Positions 10,442 to 18,691 of a stretch of 64,000 bases of DNA are shown piece after piece. The translations under genes and the position numbers were made by a program. The DNA is from Asanoa hainanensis (GTDB lineage Bacteria > Actinomycetota > Actinomycetes > Mycobacteriales > Micromonosporaceae), in NCBI RefSeq assembly GCF_900188485.1, contig NZ_FZPH01000014.1:124001-188000 (forward strand), in the 5' to 3' direction. The notes beneath the pieces are model-generated. The model was given only the letters and a program-made list of their open reading frames with translations. It was not told the origin of the DNA and made no database searches. Within the stretch, counting starts at the first letter, position 1. The number at the start of each line of letters is the position of its first letter.

Positions 10442-11233
10442 TCAGTCCGCGCGGCGTCCCCACGCCGAGATCAGCGGGGCGAGGGTTAGATCGAGCTCGC
10501 CGGCGTCGATGGCGGCCAGGTGTGTGTCGATCTCGGTGTCGTCGGCCAGGCCTGCGGCGAGCAGTTCGGCGCGGACCATGCGCACCGTCGCGGCCTCCAG
10601 CCGGTCGCAGGCAACGCCGCCCACGGGGAAACAGCCGGTCGCCGCGACATCCGTCAGGCCCGCCGCGCGCAACGCCTGCGGCAGCGTGCGGCCGTAGCGC
10701 AGGTCGGCGCCGCGGCGGGTCATCAGCTCTCGGACGGCGCGCCGCAGGCGGTTGGCCCGTTGCTGGGCCGGGCCGACCTCGTCGAGGCAGGCCAGTGGCT
10801 GCAGTTCGGTGTCGGCGTCCTCGACCAGCAGCCAGCCGCCGGGGCGCAGCGCCGCCACCATGTTGGTCAGCGCCCGGGCTCGGTCCGGTACGTGCACGAG
10901 CACGAGCCGCGCGTGCACGAGGTCGAACGTGCCCGGCTGCGGCGGCGGGTCGGCGACGACGTCGTGCTGGCGCACCTCGTAGCCGCCGGTCGCGTTCAAC
11001 CAGGTCGGGTTGATGTCGGTGGCGAGGACGTAACCGGTCGGTCCGACGGCGGCGGCGAGCGCCTCGGGAATGCTGGGGCCGCCGGCCCCGACGTCCCAGC
11101 ACCGCCAGCCCGGGCTCAGCCCGAGCCAGTCGGCGTGCCCACGGGTGACTCCGTCGAACAGCTCCGCGAGCCAGGTGAACCGCTCACCTGCCTCGACCCG
11201 CGCGTTGTCCAGCAGGTACCGGCGATCGCTCAT
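10442..11233 (-). CDS. class I SAM-dependent methyltransferase
   Basis: The 263-residue product has motif I DVGAGGPSIPEAL (about residues 47-59), the acidic ATDIN at the end of strand 2, QHDVV near motif II and the post-motif LRPGGWLLVEDAD. This is the UbiE/Methyltransf_25-type Rossmann fold; the acceptor is unknown. ATG 11233 starts 2 bp after the stop of the VOC-family gene on the same strand, so the two are very likely co-transcribed. Longer open frames upstream would overlap the VOC gene entirely and are rejected. Confidence 0.85.
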   Translation of the reverse strand: MSDRRYLLDNARVEAGERFTWLAELFDGVTRGHADWLGLSPGWRCWDVGAGGPSIPEALAAAVGPTGYVLATDINPTWLNATGGYEVRQHDVVADPPPQPGTFDLVHARLVLVHVPDRARALTNMVAALRPGGWLLVEDADTELQPLACLDEVGPAQQRANRLRRAVRELMTRRGADLRYGRTLPQALRAAGLTDVAATGCFPVGGVACDRLEAATVRMVRAELLAAGLADDTEIDTHLAAIDAGELDLTLAPLISAWGRRAD

Positions 11234-11235
11234 GG

Positions 11236-11607
11236 TCACATTCTTGCGCAGAACTCGTTGCCTTCCGGGTCCGCGAGGACCTGCCAGCCCTCGTGCTCGG
11301 ACACCACGGTCGCGCCCAGGCGCAGGAGGTGGGCCAGGTGGGCCTCGTCCCGGAGCCGGACGTCGACGTGCATGCGGTTCTTTCCGGTCTTCGGCTCCGG
11401 GACCTCCTGGAGGAAGAAGACCAGCGAACCGTCCGGCGAGTCGATGGCCACCGTCGGATCGGTCTCCGGGGTCAGGCCCAGGGTGGCGAGCCGCGCGATC
11501 TCGGCCTCGTCGTAGGGGCGGATCCGCCAACCGAGCGCGACCTCCCAGAACCGGGCCAGGCTTGCCGCGTGACGGCAGTCCAGCACGATCTCCACGAGGT
11601 GGCTCAC
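11236..11607 (-). CDS. VOC (glyoxalase-like) family protein
   Basis: The 123-residue single-domain protein has paired beta-alpha-beta-beta-beta units of the vicinal oxygen chelate fold: an N-terminal LVEIVLDCRHAASLARFWEVALGW and a C-terminal HVDVRL...VLADPEGNEFC. This matches the Glyoxalase_6 type that is abundant in actinomycetes as stand-alone genes of unknown substrate. Candidate metal-site residues are few, with His in RMHVDV and Glu in GNEFC. It is the upstream gene of a pair with the methyltransferase at 10442-11233. Confidence 0.85.
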   Translation of the reverse strand: MSHLVEIVLDCRHAASLARFWEVALGWRIRPYDEAEIARLATLGLTPETDPTVAIDSPDGSLVFFLQEVPEPKTGKNRMHVDVRLRDEAHLAHLLRLGATVVSEHEGWQVLADPEGNEFCARM

Positions 11608-11681
11608 CCGGCGAACGCTACTGATGCCGCTCGGACGGCGCCACCGTCGACAGGATTGCGGTGAGCGACCAAGCTGGTCGG

Positions 11682-12335
11682 ATGGAGCTCACCGCCGCCG
11701 TGTTCGCCGAGCAGGTCCAAGCCCTTCGACCGCCGGCCGGGCGCGACAGCGTGCGGATGGGTGACGTGTTCGCGCTCGCCAAGCGGTTCGGTGACCTGCC
11801 CGTCGCCGAGCTCGATCGGCTGTTGGACTCCGACGTCCATCTGGTGCGGGTCGGTGCGCTGCGGATCATGGGCAACCAGGCCGTACACCGGAAGGCTTCC
11901 GAGGCCCTGCGTGCGGAGCTGTTCGCGCTCTACCTGCGCCGGACCGACCGGATCGACACGTGGGACCTCGTCGACCTCAGCGCGCACCAGGTGGTCGGCG
12001 GCTATCTGCTCGACACGCCCCGGGACGTCCTCTACGAGCTGGCCCGCTCGCCGCGGTGGTGGGAGCGCCGCATCGCCATCTTCGCCACCCTGACCTTCGT
12101 GCGGGCCGGCGAGGTCGACGACACGTTCGCCCTCGCCGAGATCCTGGTCGACGACCCGCACGAGTTCGTGCGGACCGCGGTCGGTGGGTTGTTGCGTGAG
12201 GCCGGCAAGCACGACCGCGACCGGCTGCTGGCCTTTCTCGACCGGCACGCGCCCACCGCGCCGAGGGTGGTGCTGCGGTTCGCGATCGAGCATCTCGAAC
12301 CGCAGCAGCGCGCCCACTACCTCAGCCGGCGTTAG
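11682..12335 (+). CDS. AlkD-like DNA alkylation repair HEAT-repeat protein
   Basis: The 217-residue all-helical protein is built of HEAT-like repeats with MGDVFALAKRFGDLPVAELDRLLDSD near the N-terminus and WWERRIAIFATLTFVRAGEVDDTFALAEILVDDPHEFV around residues 125-165. This arrangement is typical of the AlkD family, which excises positively charged N3/N7-alkylpurines without base flipping. ATG 11682 is preferred over the in-frame GTG 11661 because the family match begins there. Its 3' end overlaps the convergent SnoaL-like gene by 14 bp. Confidence 0.85.
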   Translation: MELTAAVFAEQVQALRPPAGRDSVRMGDVFALAKRFGDLPVAELDRLLDSDVHLVRVGALRIMGNQAVHRKASEALRAELFALYLRRTDRIDTWDLVDLSAHQVVGGYLLDTPRDVLYELARSPRWWERRIAIFATLTFVRAGEVDDTFALAEILVDDPHEFVRTAVGGLLREAGKHDRDRLLAFLDRHAPTAPRVVLRFAIEHLEPQQRAHYLSRR

Positions 12336-12693
12336 GGACCCGGTCCAGGAAGCCCAGCACCTGGGTCAGCCGGCCGTCGTCGCCCGTGGTCGCCACGTCG
12401 AAACCCACGATCGGTGCCTCGGCGCCGGCCGGGCCCAGCTCCCACGTGAACCTCGCCTGGTTGTGGTGGCCGTCGACCGGGCCGGCCAGGCGGAACGTCA
12501 TCCCGGGGAACTGGCCCTGCACCGCGGCGACCGTCGCGTCGATCGCGGCTGGGCCCTCGGCCACCGCCAGCGGGTCGACGTAACGGCCGTCGGGCGCGAA
12601 CAGGTCGTCGATGTCCTGGCGCCGTTTGGTCGGATCGGTCTCGTTCCAGACCGCGATGTAGCGCTCCGCCAGCTCGTCGTACGTCGTTGCCAT
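12322..12693 (-). CDS. SnoaL-like / NTF2-fold protein
   Basis: The 123-residue protein has the cone-shaped NTF2-like pattern: an N-terminal helix LAERYIAVWNETDPTKRRQ, then DIDDLFAPDGRYVDP and beta strands ending in FLDRV. Family members are isomerases, hydrolases or binding proteins, and no catalytic set is obvious here. The ATG at 12693 has GAGGAGAT 4-10 bp upstream. The gene is divergent from an XRE-type regulator with a 17-bp palindrome between them, so it is the probable regulated target. Confidence 0.8.
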   Translation of the reverse strand: MATTYDELAERYIAVWNETDPTKRRQDIDDLFAPDGRYVDPLAVAEGPAAIDATVAAVQGQFPGMTFRLAGPVDGHHNQARFTWELGPAGAEAPIVGFDVATTGDDGRLTQVLGFLDRVPNAG

Positions 12694-12758
12694 CGAAATC
12701 TCCTCTTCGTCGGTGCCGTTCTGGAGGAGATGGTTGCCGGGGCGGCGGTGCCGTGTCG

Positions 12759-12775
12759 ATTACCTCGGAGGTAAT
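12759..12775. promoter_or_regulatory. perfect palindromic operator candidate
   Basis: ATTACCT-CGG-AGGTAAT is a perfect 7-bp-arm palindrome in the 118-bp spacer between the divergent SnoaL-like gene (start 12693) and the XRE regulator (start 12812). Position and AT-rich arms in a GC-rich context fit an operator of the adjacent regulator. Confidence 0.55.
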
Positions 12776-12811
12776 GGTCCGGGCGCGCGCACGGTCGTTA
12801 ACGTCGGTGGT

Positions 12812-13591
12812 GTGACGACCGTGACCAGGCCGCGGCGGCCCGTCGGCGAGCTGCTGCGGGAGTGGCGCCAGAGCCGCCGGATGAGCCAGCTCGACCTGTC
12901 GATCGAGACGGGCATCTCGACCCGGCACCTGAGCTTCGTGGAGACCGGGCGCTCGCGGCCGAGCCCGGAGCTGATCCTGCGCCTGGCGGAACAGCTCGAC
13001 ATCCCGCTGGCGGACCGCAACACGATCCTGCTCGCCGGCGGCCACGCGCCCGCGTACCCCCGGCATGAGCTCGACGACCCGGAACTGGCTCCGGTACGGG
13101 CGGCGGTGCGCCAGATTCTCGACGGACACAGCCCGTACCCGGCGGCGCTCGTCGACCAGCACTGGCACCTGGTCGAGGCCAATCCGGCGATCGCGCTGTT
13201 CACCGAGGGCGCGGCGCCGCACCTGCTGACGCCGCCGGTCAACGTGTTGCGGCTCATCCTCCACCCCGACGGCATGGCACCGCGCATCCGCAACCTGCCG
13301 GAGTGGCGCGCGCACCTGCTGGTCCGGTTGCGGCAACAGGCGACGACGACCAACGACGACGCCTTGTACGAGCTGCTGGAGGAGTTGCGCGGCTATCCGG
13401 GCGGCACGGCGACCACGGGACCGGCCGCGGGCATCGTGGTTCCCTTGCGCTACCGCGACCTGTCCTTCTTCAGCACCACCACCCTGTTCGGCACGCCGCT
13501 GGACGTCACCGTCGCGGGCCTGGCCGTCGAGGCCTTCTTCCCGGCGGACCCGACCACCGCCGAAGCCCTCCGCGCCCTAAGCCACCCGTAG
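12812..13591 (+). CDS. XRE-family transcriptional regulator with MmyB-like ligand domain
   Basis: The 259-residue product has an N-terminal Cro/C1 helix-turn-helix (about residues 14-68, with SRRMSQLDLSIETGISTRHLSFVETGRSRPS) followed by an MmyB-like PAS-fold sensor (about 90-255; HWHLVEANPAIALF is characteristic). In actinomycetes these regulators bind fatty-acid-like ligands and commonly control a divergent gene. GTG 12812 was chosen because the HTH starts about 12 residues later. Its neighbour is the SnoaL-like gene with the palindrome between. The 3' end overlaps the convergent hydrolase gene by 15 bp. Confidence 0.92.
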   Translation: MTTVTRPRRPVGELLREWRQSRRMSQLDLSIETGISTRHLSFVETGRSRPSPELILRLAEQLDIPLADRNTILLAGGHAPAYPRHELDDPELAPVRAAVRQILDGHSPYPAALVDQHWHLVEANPAIALFTEGAAPHLLTPPVNVLRLILHPDGMAPRIRNLPEWRAHLLVRLRQQATTTNDDALYELLEELRGYPGGTATTGPAAGIVVPLRYRDLSFFSTTTLFGTPLDVTVAGLAVEAFFPADPTTAEALRALSHP

Positions 13592-14413
13592 GGCGGCGAC
13601 CGCGTCGGCGATCGCCTCCGGGTGCTGGCTCTGCAGGAAGCCGTGCGACGCACCCGGCACGACGCGGTGCTCGCCGCGCGGCACGGCCGCGGCCATCGCG
13701 CGGTGCATGGCGTCGATGCCCGCGTGGGCGCGGGTCACCAGGTCCGCGTTTGCGAACTGTTCCCAGACCGGGTTGCGGGCACCGGCGGTCAACACCAGCA
13801 GGGGTACGTCCGGCGGCGCGCCCCCGGCCCGTACCTCCTCGTAGATCTCGGTGTCGAAGTTGCGGGTCTCGTCGATCGCGGTCCGCCAGTGTGTGAGGTG
13901 GTAGTCGACCAGTGCCTCCCGCTCGTCGTCGGGCCAGGCGGCGTAGAGCTGCGCGTACTGGCCGCGGGCGGCGGCCACCTGCGCGTCGGTCAGGTCCGGC
14001 AGGTCGGTGGTCTGCCGCTTGATCTCGGCATCCAGGTCGCGGGCCTCGGCGGGAAGGAAGTCGAAGATGTCCTCGTGGCCCGGGTCGATCAGCAGCAGGC
14101 CGGCGACCTCGGTGGGGAAGAGCTGCGCGTAGCGGCGGGCGTAGAACGCGCCCAGGGAGTGCCCGGCCAGGATCACCGGGCCGCTGATGCCCTTGCCGAT
14201 GAGCGCCGTGTGCAGTTCCTCGGCGACGGCCGTGGCGCTGCGGGGGAGCGCGACCTGCTCGCTCCAGCCGGTGCCCGCCCGGTCGTAGATCACCGCCGGC
14301 GCGCTCAACCGCTGAGCCGCCCGGAAGTCGAGGCCGACGAGCCCGGCGCCGGGCAGGAAGACGACGGTCGGCCCGGAGCCGCGCGGATCGTGGTCGAGCC
14401 AGAGGTTGGTCAT
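13577..14413 (-). CDS. alpha/beta hydrolase
   Basis: The 278-residue hydrolase has the oxyanion region FLPGAG, nucleophile elbow GHSLG (Ser about residue 87) and a C-terminal His in GASHGFLQ (about residue 259); the acid lies in the DLVTRAH or preceding TAGARNP segment. There is no signal peptide, so it is cytoplasmic; the substrate is unknown. The ATG at 14413 is only 6 bp from a good -10 box, suggesting a leaderless mRNA. It is divergent from an ArsR-like regulator that probably controls it. Confidence 0.88.
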   Translation of the reverse strand: MTNLWLDHDPRGSGPTVVFLPGAGLVGLDFRAAQRLSAPAVIYDRAGTGWSEQVALPRSATAVAEELHTALIGKGISGPVILAGHSLGAFYARRYAQLFPTEVAGLLLIDPGHEDIFDFLPAEARDLDAEIKRQTTDLPDLTDAQVAAARGQYAQLYAAWPDDEREALVDYHLTHWRTAIDETRNFDTEIYEEVRAGGAPPDVPLLVLTAGARNPVWEQFANADLVTRAHAGIDAMHRAMAAAVPRGEHRVVPGASHGFLQSQHPEAIADAVAALRVA

Positions 14414-14419
14414 GCGCCT

Positions 14420-14460
14420 AATGTTCGCACGATTGCGAACAGTGTCAAGTGTGAGACAAT
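14420..14460. promoter_or_regulatory. divergent leaderless promoters sharing an operator
   Basis: On the minus strand TTGACA (14448-14443), a 17-bp spacer and AACATT (14425-14420) precede the hydrolase ATG at 14413. On the plus strand TTGCGA (14433-14438), 16 bp and GACAAT (14455-14460) precede the regulator ATG at 14467. Both -10 boxes end 6 bp before the start codons, as in leaderless transcripts. The inverted repeat GTTCGCA-CGAT-TGCGAAC (14423-14440) fills the minus-strand spacer and overlaps the plus-strand -35 box. Confidence 0.6.
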
Positions 14461-14466
14461 TCGCTG

Positions 14467-14997
14467 ATGGACACCGTCGAGCTGCTCGTGCACCCGGTCC
14501 GGTTGCGGATCGTGCACGCCCTGTCCGGCGGGCGGGTGGTGACCACGGCCCAGCTCGTCGATCGGATGCCCGACGTCTCCAAGGCGACGGTCTACCGGCA
14601 CGTCGCGGTGCTGGCCGACGCCGGCATCATCGAGGTCGCGGGCGAGCATCGGGTACGCGGCTTCGTCGAGCGCAGCTACCGGCTCCACCGGGAGCGGGCC
14701 ACGATCCCGCCCGACCGGGCGGCGGCGGCGACCCCCGCCGAGCTGCGACAGGCCTTCGCCGCCGCGATGGCGACCCTGATCGCGGAGTTCGACGGCTACC
14801 TCGACACGGCCGATGCCGACCCGGCCGCCGACCTGGTCGGCTTCCGGCAGCACGCGATCTGGCTGTCCGACGCGGAACGGGCCGACCTGGTCGAAGCGAT
14901 GCGGGCGGCCCTGGCGCCCCGCGTCGGCAACCCACCGGCCGACGGCCGCCGCCCCCACCTGCTCAGCCCGATCCTGTTCCCGATCTCCGGCGACTAG
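14467..14997 (+). CDS. ArsR-like winged-helix transcriptional regulator
   Basis: The 176-residue protein has an N-terminal winged helix (residues 1-75): HPVRLRIVHAL, then TTAQLVDRMPDVSKATVYRHVAVLADAGIIEV with a recognition helix around SKATVYRHV. The C-terminal half is a helical region resembling the ligand or dimerisation part of YdfL/HTH_20-type regulators. It is divergent from the hydrolase gene at 13577-14413, and the 7-bp-arm inverted repeat between them is the likely binding site, so it should repress both genes. Confidence 0.87.
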   Translation: MDTVELLVHPVRLRIVHALSGGRVVTTAQLVDRMPDVSKATVYRHVAVLADAGIIEVAGEHRVRGFVERSYRLHRERATIPPDRAAAATPAELRQAFAAAMATLIAEFDGYLDTADADPAADLVGFRQHAIWLSDAERADLVEAMRAALAPRVGNPPADGRRPHLLSPILFPISGD

Positions 14998-15038
14998 CCC
15001 GCGTTGTGGCCCGCGACGGGGTGCGGCAGGATCCAGAC

Positions 15039-15800
15039 ATGGACCTTGGGCTCGCCGATCGCGTGTACGTGCTGACCGGCGGCACCCGAGGCCTTGGCCT
15101 CGCGACCGCGCGGTGCCTGGTGGCCGACGGAGCCAGGGTGGTCGTCTCCTCCCGGCATCCGGACCATGTCGAGGAGGCGGTCGCGGAGCTCGGCGGCCCC
15201 GACAAGGCGCGCGGCGTGGTGGCCGACCTGGCCCACGACGACTGCGCTGACCACCTGGTCGCGCTGGCCCACGACGCCTTCGGCCGGCTCGACGGCGCGC
15301 TGCTCTCCGTTGGCGGTCCGCCGGCCGGCACCGCCCTGGGCGCCTCCGACGGTCAGTGGCGTGAGTCGTTCGAGACGGTGTTCCTGGGTGCCGTGCGCAC
15401 CGCGCGGGTGGTCGCCGCCGCCCTGCGACCCGGTGGCGCCATCGCGCTGGTGCTGTCCTCGTCGGCCCGCACGCCGATCACCAACCTCGGCATCTCCAAC
15501 GGCTTCCGCCCGGGCCTGGTCGGGGTGGCCAAGGACATGGCCGACGAGCTCGGCCCGCGCGGCGTACGTGTGGTCAGCCTGCTGCCCGGCCGGTTCCTGA
15601 CGGACCGCACCCGGGCCAACTACGGCGACCCCGCCGACCCGACCCGCCCCCGCGAGGGCGCCGGCGATGACGTGCCCCTGCGCCGGATCGGCGACGCCGC
15701 CGAGTTCGGTCGGGCCGCCGCCTTCGTGCTGTCACCGGCAGCGTCCTATGTGACCGGTTCGTCGATCGCCATCGACGGTGGCCTGATCCGCGCCCTGTGA
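15039..15800 (+). CDS. SDR-family protein lacking canonical catalytic Tyr and Lys
   Basis: The 253-residue Rossmann protein has the cofactor motif TGGTRGLG (residues 13-20), VVSSRHPD for cofactor choice, SVGGPP in place of NNAG and a C-terminal SYVTGSSIAIDGGL typical of short-chain dehydrogenases. The active site is unusual. A Ser triplet (LVLSSSA) is present, but aligning GLVGVAK with the usual region puts Ser and Arg where YxxxK should be (SNGFRPGL). This matches the divergent BKR_like_SDR_like group. Its reaction, if any, is unknown. It overlaps the Mug glycosylase start by 4 bp (GTGA). Confidence 0.85.
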   Translation: MDLGLADRVYVLTGGTRGLGLATARCLVADGARVVVSSRHPDHVEEAVAELGGPDKARGVVADLAHDDCADHLVALAHDAFGRLDGALLSVGGPPAGTALGASDGQWRESFETVFLGAVRTARVVAAALRPGGAIALVLSSSARTPITNLGISNGFRPGLVGVAKDMADELGPRGVRVVSLLPGRFLTDRTRANYGDPADPTRPREGAGDDVPLRRIGDAAEFGRAAAFVLSPAASYVTGSSIAIDGGLIRAL

Positions 15801-16372
15801 AGCCCGACCGCCCCGAGCGCCCCAACCGCCCCACCAAGGCCGACCTGGCCGCCGCGGTGCACCTGACCCTGCCGGACGTGATCGCGCCCGAGCTGCGGGT
15901 GCTGTTCTGCGGCATCAACCCGGGGCTGTACTCGGCCGCGACCGGCCACCACTTCGCCCGCCCGGGCAACCGCTTCTGGCCGGCCCTGCACCGCGCGGGC
16001 TTCACGGACCACCAACTCGACCCGGCGGAGCAACTGTCCCTTCTGGACGCCGGCCTCGGCATCACGAACATCGTCGACCGCGCCAGTGCCCGCGCCGACG
16101 AGCTCACCCCTGCCGAGCTCGTGGCCGGGGGAGTGGCGCTCGCGGCCAAGGCCGAACAGTGGCGCCCGCACTGGATCGCGATCCTCGGCGTGACGGCCTA
16201 CCGGGCGGCCTTTCGCCGCCCGAAGGCGAAGATCGGCCCTCAGGACGACCCCGCCGGCCCGTCCCGCGTCTGGATCCTGCCCAACCCGAGCGGCCTCAAC
16301 GCCCACTTCCAGATCGCCGACCTGGCCCGCGAGTTCGCCCACCTTCGCGCGGCCAGCGAACAACAACATTGA
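15797..16372 (+). CDS. mug: G/U mismatch-specific uracil-DNA glycosylase (Mug/TDG)
   Basis: The 191-residue product has the Mug/TDG motif GINPGLYSA (about residues 39-47), with the Asn used in water activation, and the second motif LPNPSGLNAHF (about 158-168) that inserts into the DNA helix. It would remove uracil or thymine from G:U/G:T mismatches, which matters in a GC-rich genome with frequent cytosine deamination. The GTG start overlaps the stop of the SDR gene, so translation is coupled. It is convergent with the zinc-ribbon gene 7 bp downstream. Confidence 0.92.
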   Translation: MKPDRPERPNRPTKADLAAAVHLTLPDVIAPELRVLFCGINPGLYSAATGHHFARPGNRFWPALHRAGFTDHQLDPAEQLSLLDAGLGITNIVDRASARADELTPAELVAGGVALAAKAEQWRPHWIAILGVTAYRAAFRRPKAKIGPQDDPAGPSRVWILPNPSGLNAHFQIADLAREFAHLRAASEQQH

Positions 16373-16379
16373 CGCCAGG

Positions 16380-16670
16380 TCAGTCCGCGCGGTGGCGGGC
16401 CAGGCGTTCGCGGACCAGTTGGCCGAACAGGCCTGCCGGTTGGCCGCACGAGGTGCACGTGAAGGTCTCGTCCACGAGGCCTGTGTCGCACGAGCCGCAG
16501 CGGCCGTGGTCGCGTGGGTCGTGGTAGGAGCGCAGTGCCTCGGCCAACGCCTCGGCAGCCGCCGGGCTCAGGCTCACCGCGACCGTGAGTGGCGGGCCGG
16601 AGGCCGGGGCCAGCGCATCGATCCGCGCGGCGAACTCCTCGAGCACGGCCTGCACGTCTGAAGGAACCAC
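16380..16670 (-). CDS. zinc-ribbon protein (96 aa), last gene of the MNIO/ABC operon
   Basis: This is a 96-residue protein with a predicted N-terminal amphipathic helix and a C-terminal zinc ribbon made of two CxxC pairs, CGSC (about residues 58-61) and CTSC (about 71-74). No family was recognised. It starts 3 bp after the stop of the upstream permease gene, making it the last gene of the operon that begins at 21747. A role as chaperone, adaptor or regulator for the Cys-rich system is possible but unsupported. Confidence 0.7.
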   Translation of the reverse strand: MVPSDVQAVLEEFAARIDALAPASGPPLTVAVSLSPAAAEALAEALRSYHDPRDHGRCGSCDTGLVDETFTCTSCGQPAGLFGQLVRERLARHRAD

Positions 16671-16673
16671 AGC

Positions 16674-18077
16674 TCACCTCACCAAAACCTGGACGGCTAC
16701 CAGCACGAAAAGCACGTCCGGGCCGCGGACGACCTGGCGGATCAGGTCGACCGGGACCACGCCCATCGGGGTCTCGGCGACCGAGCCGCCGTAGACCATC
16801 GGGCCTCGGGTCGCCGCGCGGTAGACCGTGGCGGCAACGCCGGCCACGAGCAGCACGGCCAGCCAGAGTGGTCCCGCGCCGACCGCCGGCACTGTCGCGA
16901 GCCACCACAGGGTCGCGGCCAGCGCGGGTACGACCAGGTGGATCAGCTTCAGCGACGCGTCGCTGCCGCCCATCGCGCGTCGCAGGCCGGCCGAGCGGGA
17001 GATGCCGCGCAGGCCGCCGGCGAAACGGTCCGCCGCCAGGTACGCCGCGATCACCTGGACCGCGCCGGCCACCGCTGGCAGCGCGATCGCTACGGCGTAC
17101 ACCGCGAGCACCAGGACCGCCCACCAGGCCAGCGCGGCTCGGGTGCGCGCGACCCGGCGGAGGTCCGCCTGCAGCAGCACCCACCACCGCGGGCCGGGGA
17201 GGAAACGGCGGCTGCGGACCCGGCCGACCGCGCGCCAGCGCTGGTTCTCCACCACCGCCGCCAGCATCGACGGGTCGAGCAGCAGGATCGCCGACGACGC
17301 CGCCGAGGCGAAGCGGGCGCCGGTCGACAGCGAGGCCCGGTCGATCCGGGGGAGGGCCCGGACCGCCAGGACCAACAGCACCACCGCCGGGAGTACGCCG
17401 GCCAGCGCGACCGCGGGCAACAAGGACGTCCCGGGGGTGGCGGGCGACCGGTCCCACAGCCCGTGCGCCAGCACCACGGCCAGGACCAGCAGGCCACCGA
17501 CGCCGGACAGCACCGCTGCGGGCCAACGACGAGCGACACCGGCCTGCACGGCCGCCGCACCAGCCGTGAACGCGGTCCCCCAGGCGAGCCCGGCCAGGCC
17601 CGCCCAGACGTAACCGCCGGACCGCCCGACGGCCGCGGCCGCCGCGCCCAGCAGCGCCGCACCGAACGAACCCGCCAGCACCAGCCCGGCGAATCGCGGC
17701 GCGAGCAGCGCCCGCCGGGACAGCGGCGTGCTGGCCAGCCAGCTCTGCACGGCCGGGCCGATCTGGAGCGGGCCGACCGCGGTCAGGCCCTGCCAGACGA
17801 AGCCGGCCAGGGCGATCCCGGCGCCGACGCCGATCCAGTAGCGGGCGCCCGGGTCGGCCGGCGCCGCGGCCACCTGGCGGTGCAGGAAGTCGCCGGCCGA
17901 GTCGATGGCCGCCCAGCCGTAGATCGCGATCAGGAAACCGATCATGTAGAGGTCGGTGAGCAGGTCGCCGATCGACCGGTCGCGGTGTTTGCGGCGCGCC
18001 CGGCGCAGCCGCGCCTTCAGCTCGCCGGACGGTGGTGGCGCCGCCCCGGGCGGGGGCACCAGGGCAGTCGTCGTCAC
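16674..18077 (-). CDS. multi-pass membrane protein, ABC permease (DUF6297-like)
   Basis: The 467-residue product has a charged N-terminus and about ten to twelve transmembrane segments. It resembles the actinobacterial DUF6297 family, large permease-like proteins encoded next to ABC ATPases. GTG 18077 overlaps the stop of the ATPase gene (GTGA), and this coupling is the main evidence that the two form one transporter. Its neighbours are the MNIO enzyme and the Gly/Cys-tailed membrane proteins, so it may move a modified product or maintain their membrane environment. Confidence 0.8.
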   Translation of the reverse strand: MTTTALVPPPGAAPPPSGELKARLRRARRKHRDRSIGDLLTDLYMIGFLIAIYGWAAIDSAGDFLHRQVAAAPADPGARYWIGVGAGIALAGFVWQGLTAVGPLQIGPAVQSWLASTPLSRRALLAPRFAGLVLAGSFGAALLGAAAAAVGRSGGYVWAGLAGLAWGTAFTAGAAAVQAGVARRWPAAVLSGVGGLLVLAVVLAHGLWDRSPATPGTSLLPAVALAGVLPAVVLLVLAVRALPRIDRASLSTGARFASAASSAILLLDPSMLAAVVENQRWRAVGRVRSRRFLPGPRWWVLLQADLRRVARTRAALAWWAVLVLAVYAVAIALPAVAGAVQVIAAYLAADRFAGGLRGISRSAGLRRAMGGSDASLKLIHLVVPALAATLWWLATVPAVGAGPLWLAVLLVAGVAATVYRAATRGPMVYGGSVAETPMGVVPVDLIRQVVRGPDVLFVLVAVQVLVR

Positions 18078-18691
18078 CCGCCGATGCCGATCCGGACGTC
18101 GGCGACCGCGTCGATCAGCTCCGCGTCGTGCGACGCCATCAGCACCGCCGTGCCGGCCGCCTTCTCGCGCCGGAGGCGGTCGGTCAGCCAGGCCCGGCCG
18201 GCGACGTCGAGGCGCTGCTCGGGCTCGTCCAGTATCAGCACCTTGCGCGGCCGGACCAGGCACGACGCCAGCGCGAGGCGGCGCCGCTGGCCGCTGGACA
18301 GGGTGATCGGCAACTGGTCGCGGGCCCGCTCCAGGCCGAGCTCGACCAGCACTTCGTCGACCGGGTCGCCGCCGTCGCCGTGCGCGTACGCGAGCAGGGC
18401 CAAATGCTCATAAACGGACAGATCAGGGAAGAAGTCGATGTCGTCCAGGGCCGCGGCCATGATCGAACGGGCCCACGCGTCCGTCTCGTAGATCCGCTTC
18501 GCGCCGATCCGGACCACGCCCTCGTCCGGCCGGTCGGCGCCGATCACGCAGCGCAGCAGCGTCGTCTTGCCGGAGCCGTTGGCGCCCAGCACGACACCGA
18601 CCTGACCCGGCGCGACGGCGAAGCTCACCGCGTCGAGCACCACGAGGTTGCCGAACCGACGGGTCAGCCCTTCGACCGTAAGCGCGTCCAC
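18074..18691 (-). CDS. ABC transporter ATP-binding protein
   Basis: The 205-residue ATPase has Walker A GANGSGKTT (about residues 33-41), signature LSSGQRRRLALAS and Walker B VLILDEPEQRLD followed by the switch His in MASHDAE. It lacks a membrane domain and pairs with the permease whose start overlaps its stop. Its own start (GTG 18691) lies 28 bp inside the upstream 146-residue gene, so it belongs to the same operon. The compact size is typical of CcmA/BcrA-type ATPases. Confidence 0.92.
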   Translation of the reverse strand: MDALTVEGLTRRFGNLVVLDAVSFAVAPGQVGVVLGANGSGKTTLLRCVIGADRPDEGVVRIGAKRIYETDAWARSIMAAALDDIDFFPDLSVYEHLALLAYAHGDGGDPVDEVLVELGLERARDQLPITLSSGQRRRLALASCLVRPRKVLILDEPEQRLDVAGRAWLTDRLRREKAAGTAVLMASHDAELIDAVADVRIGIGG

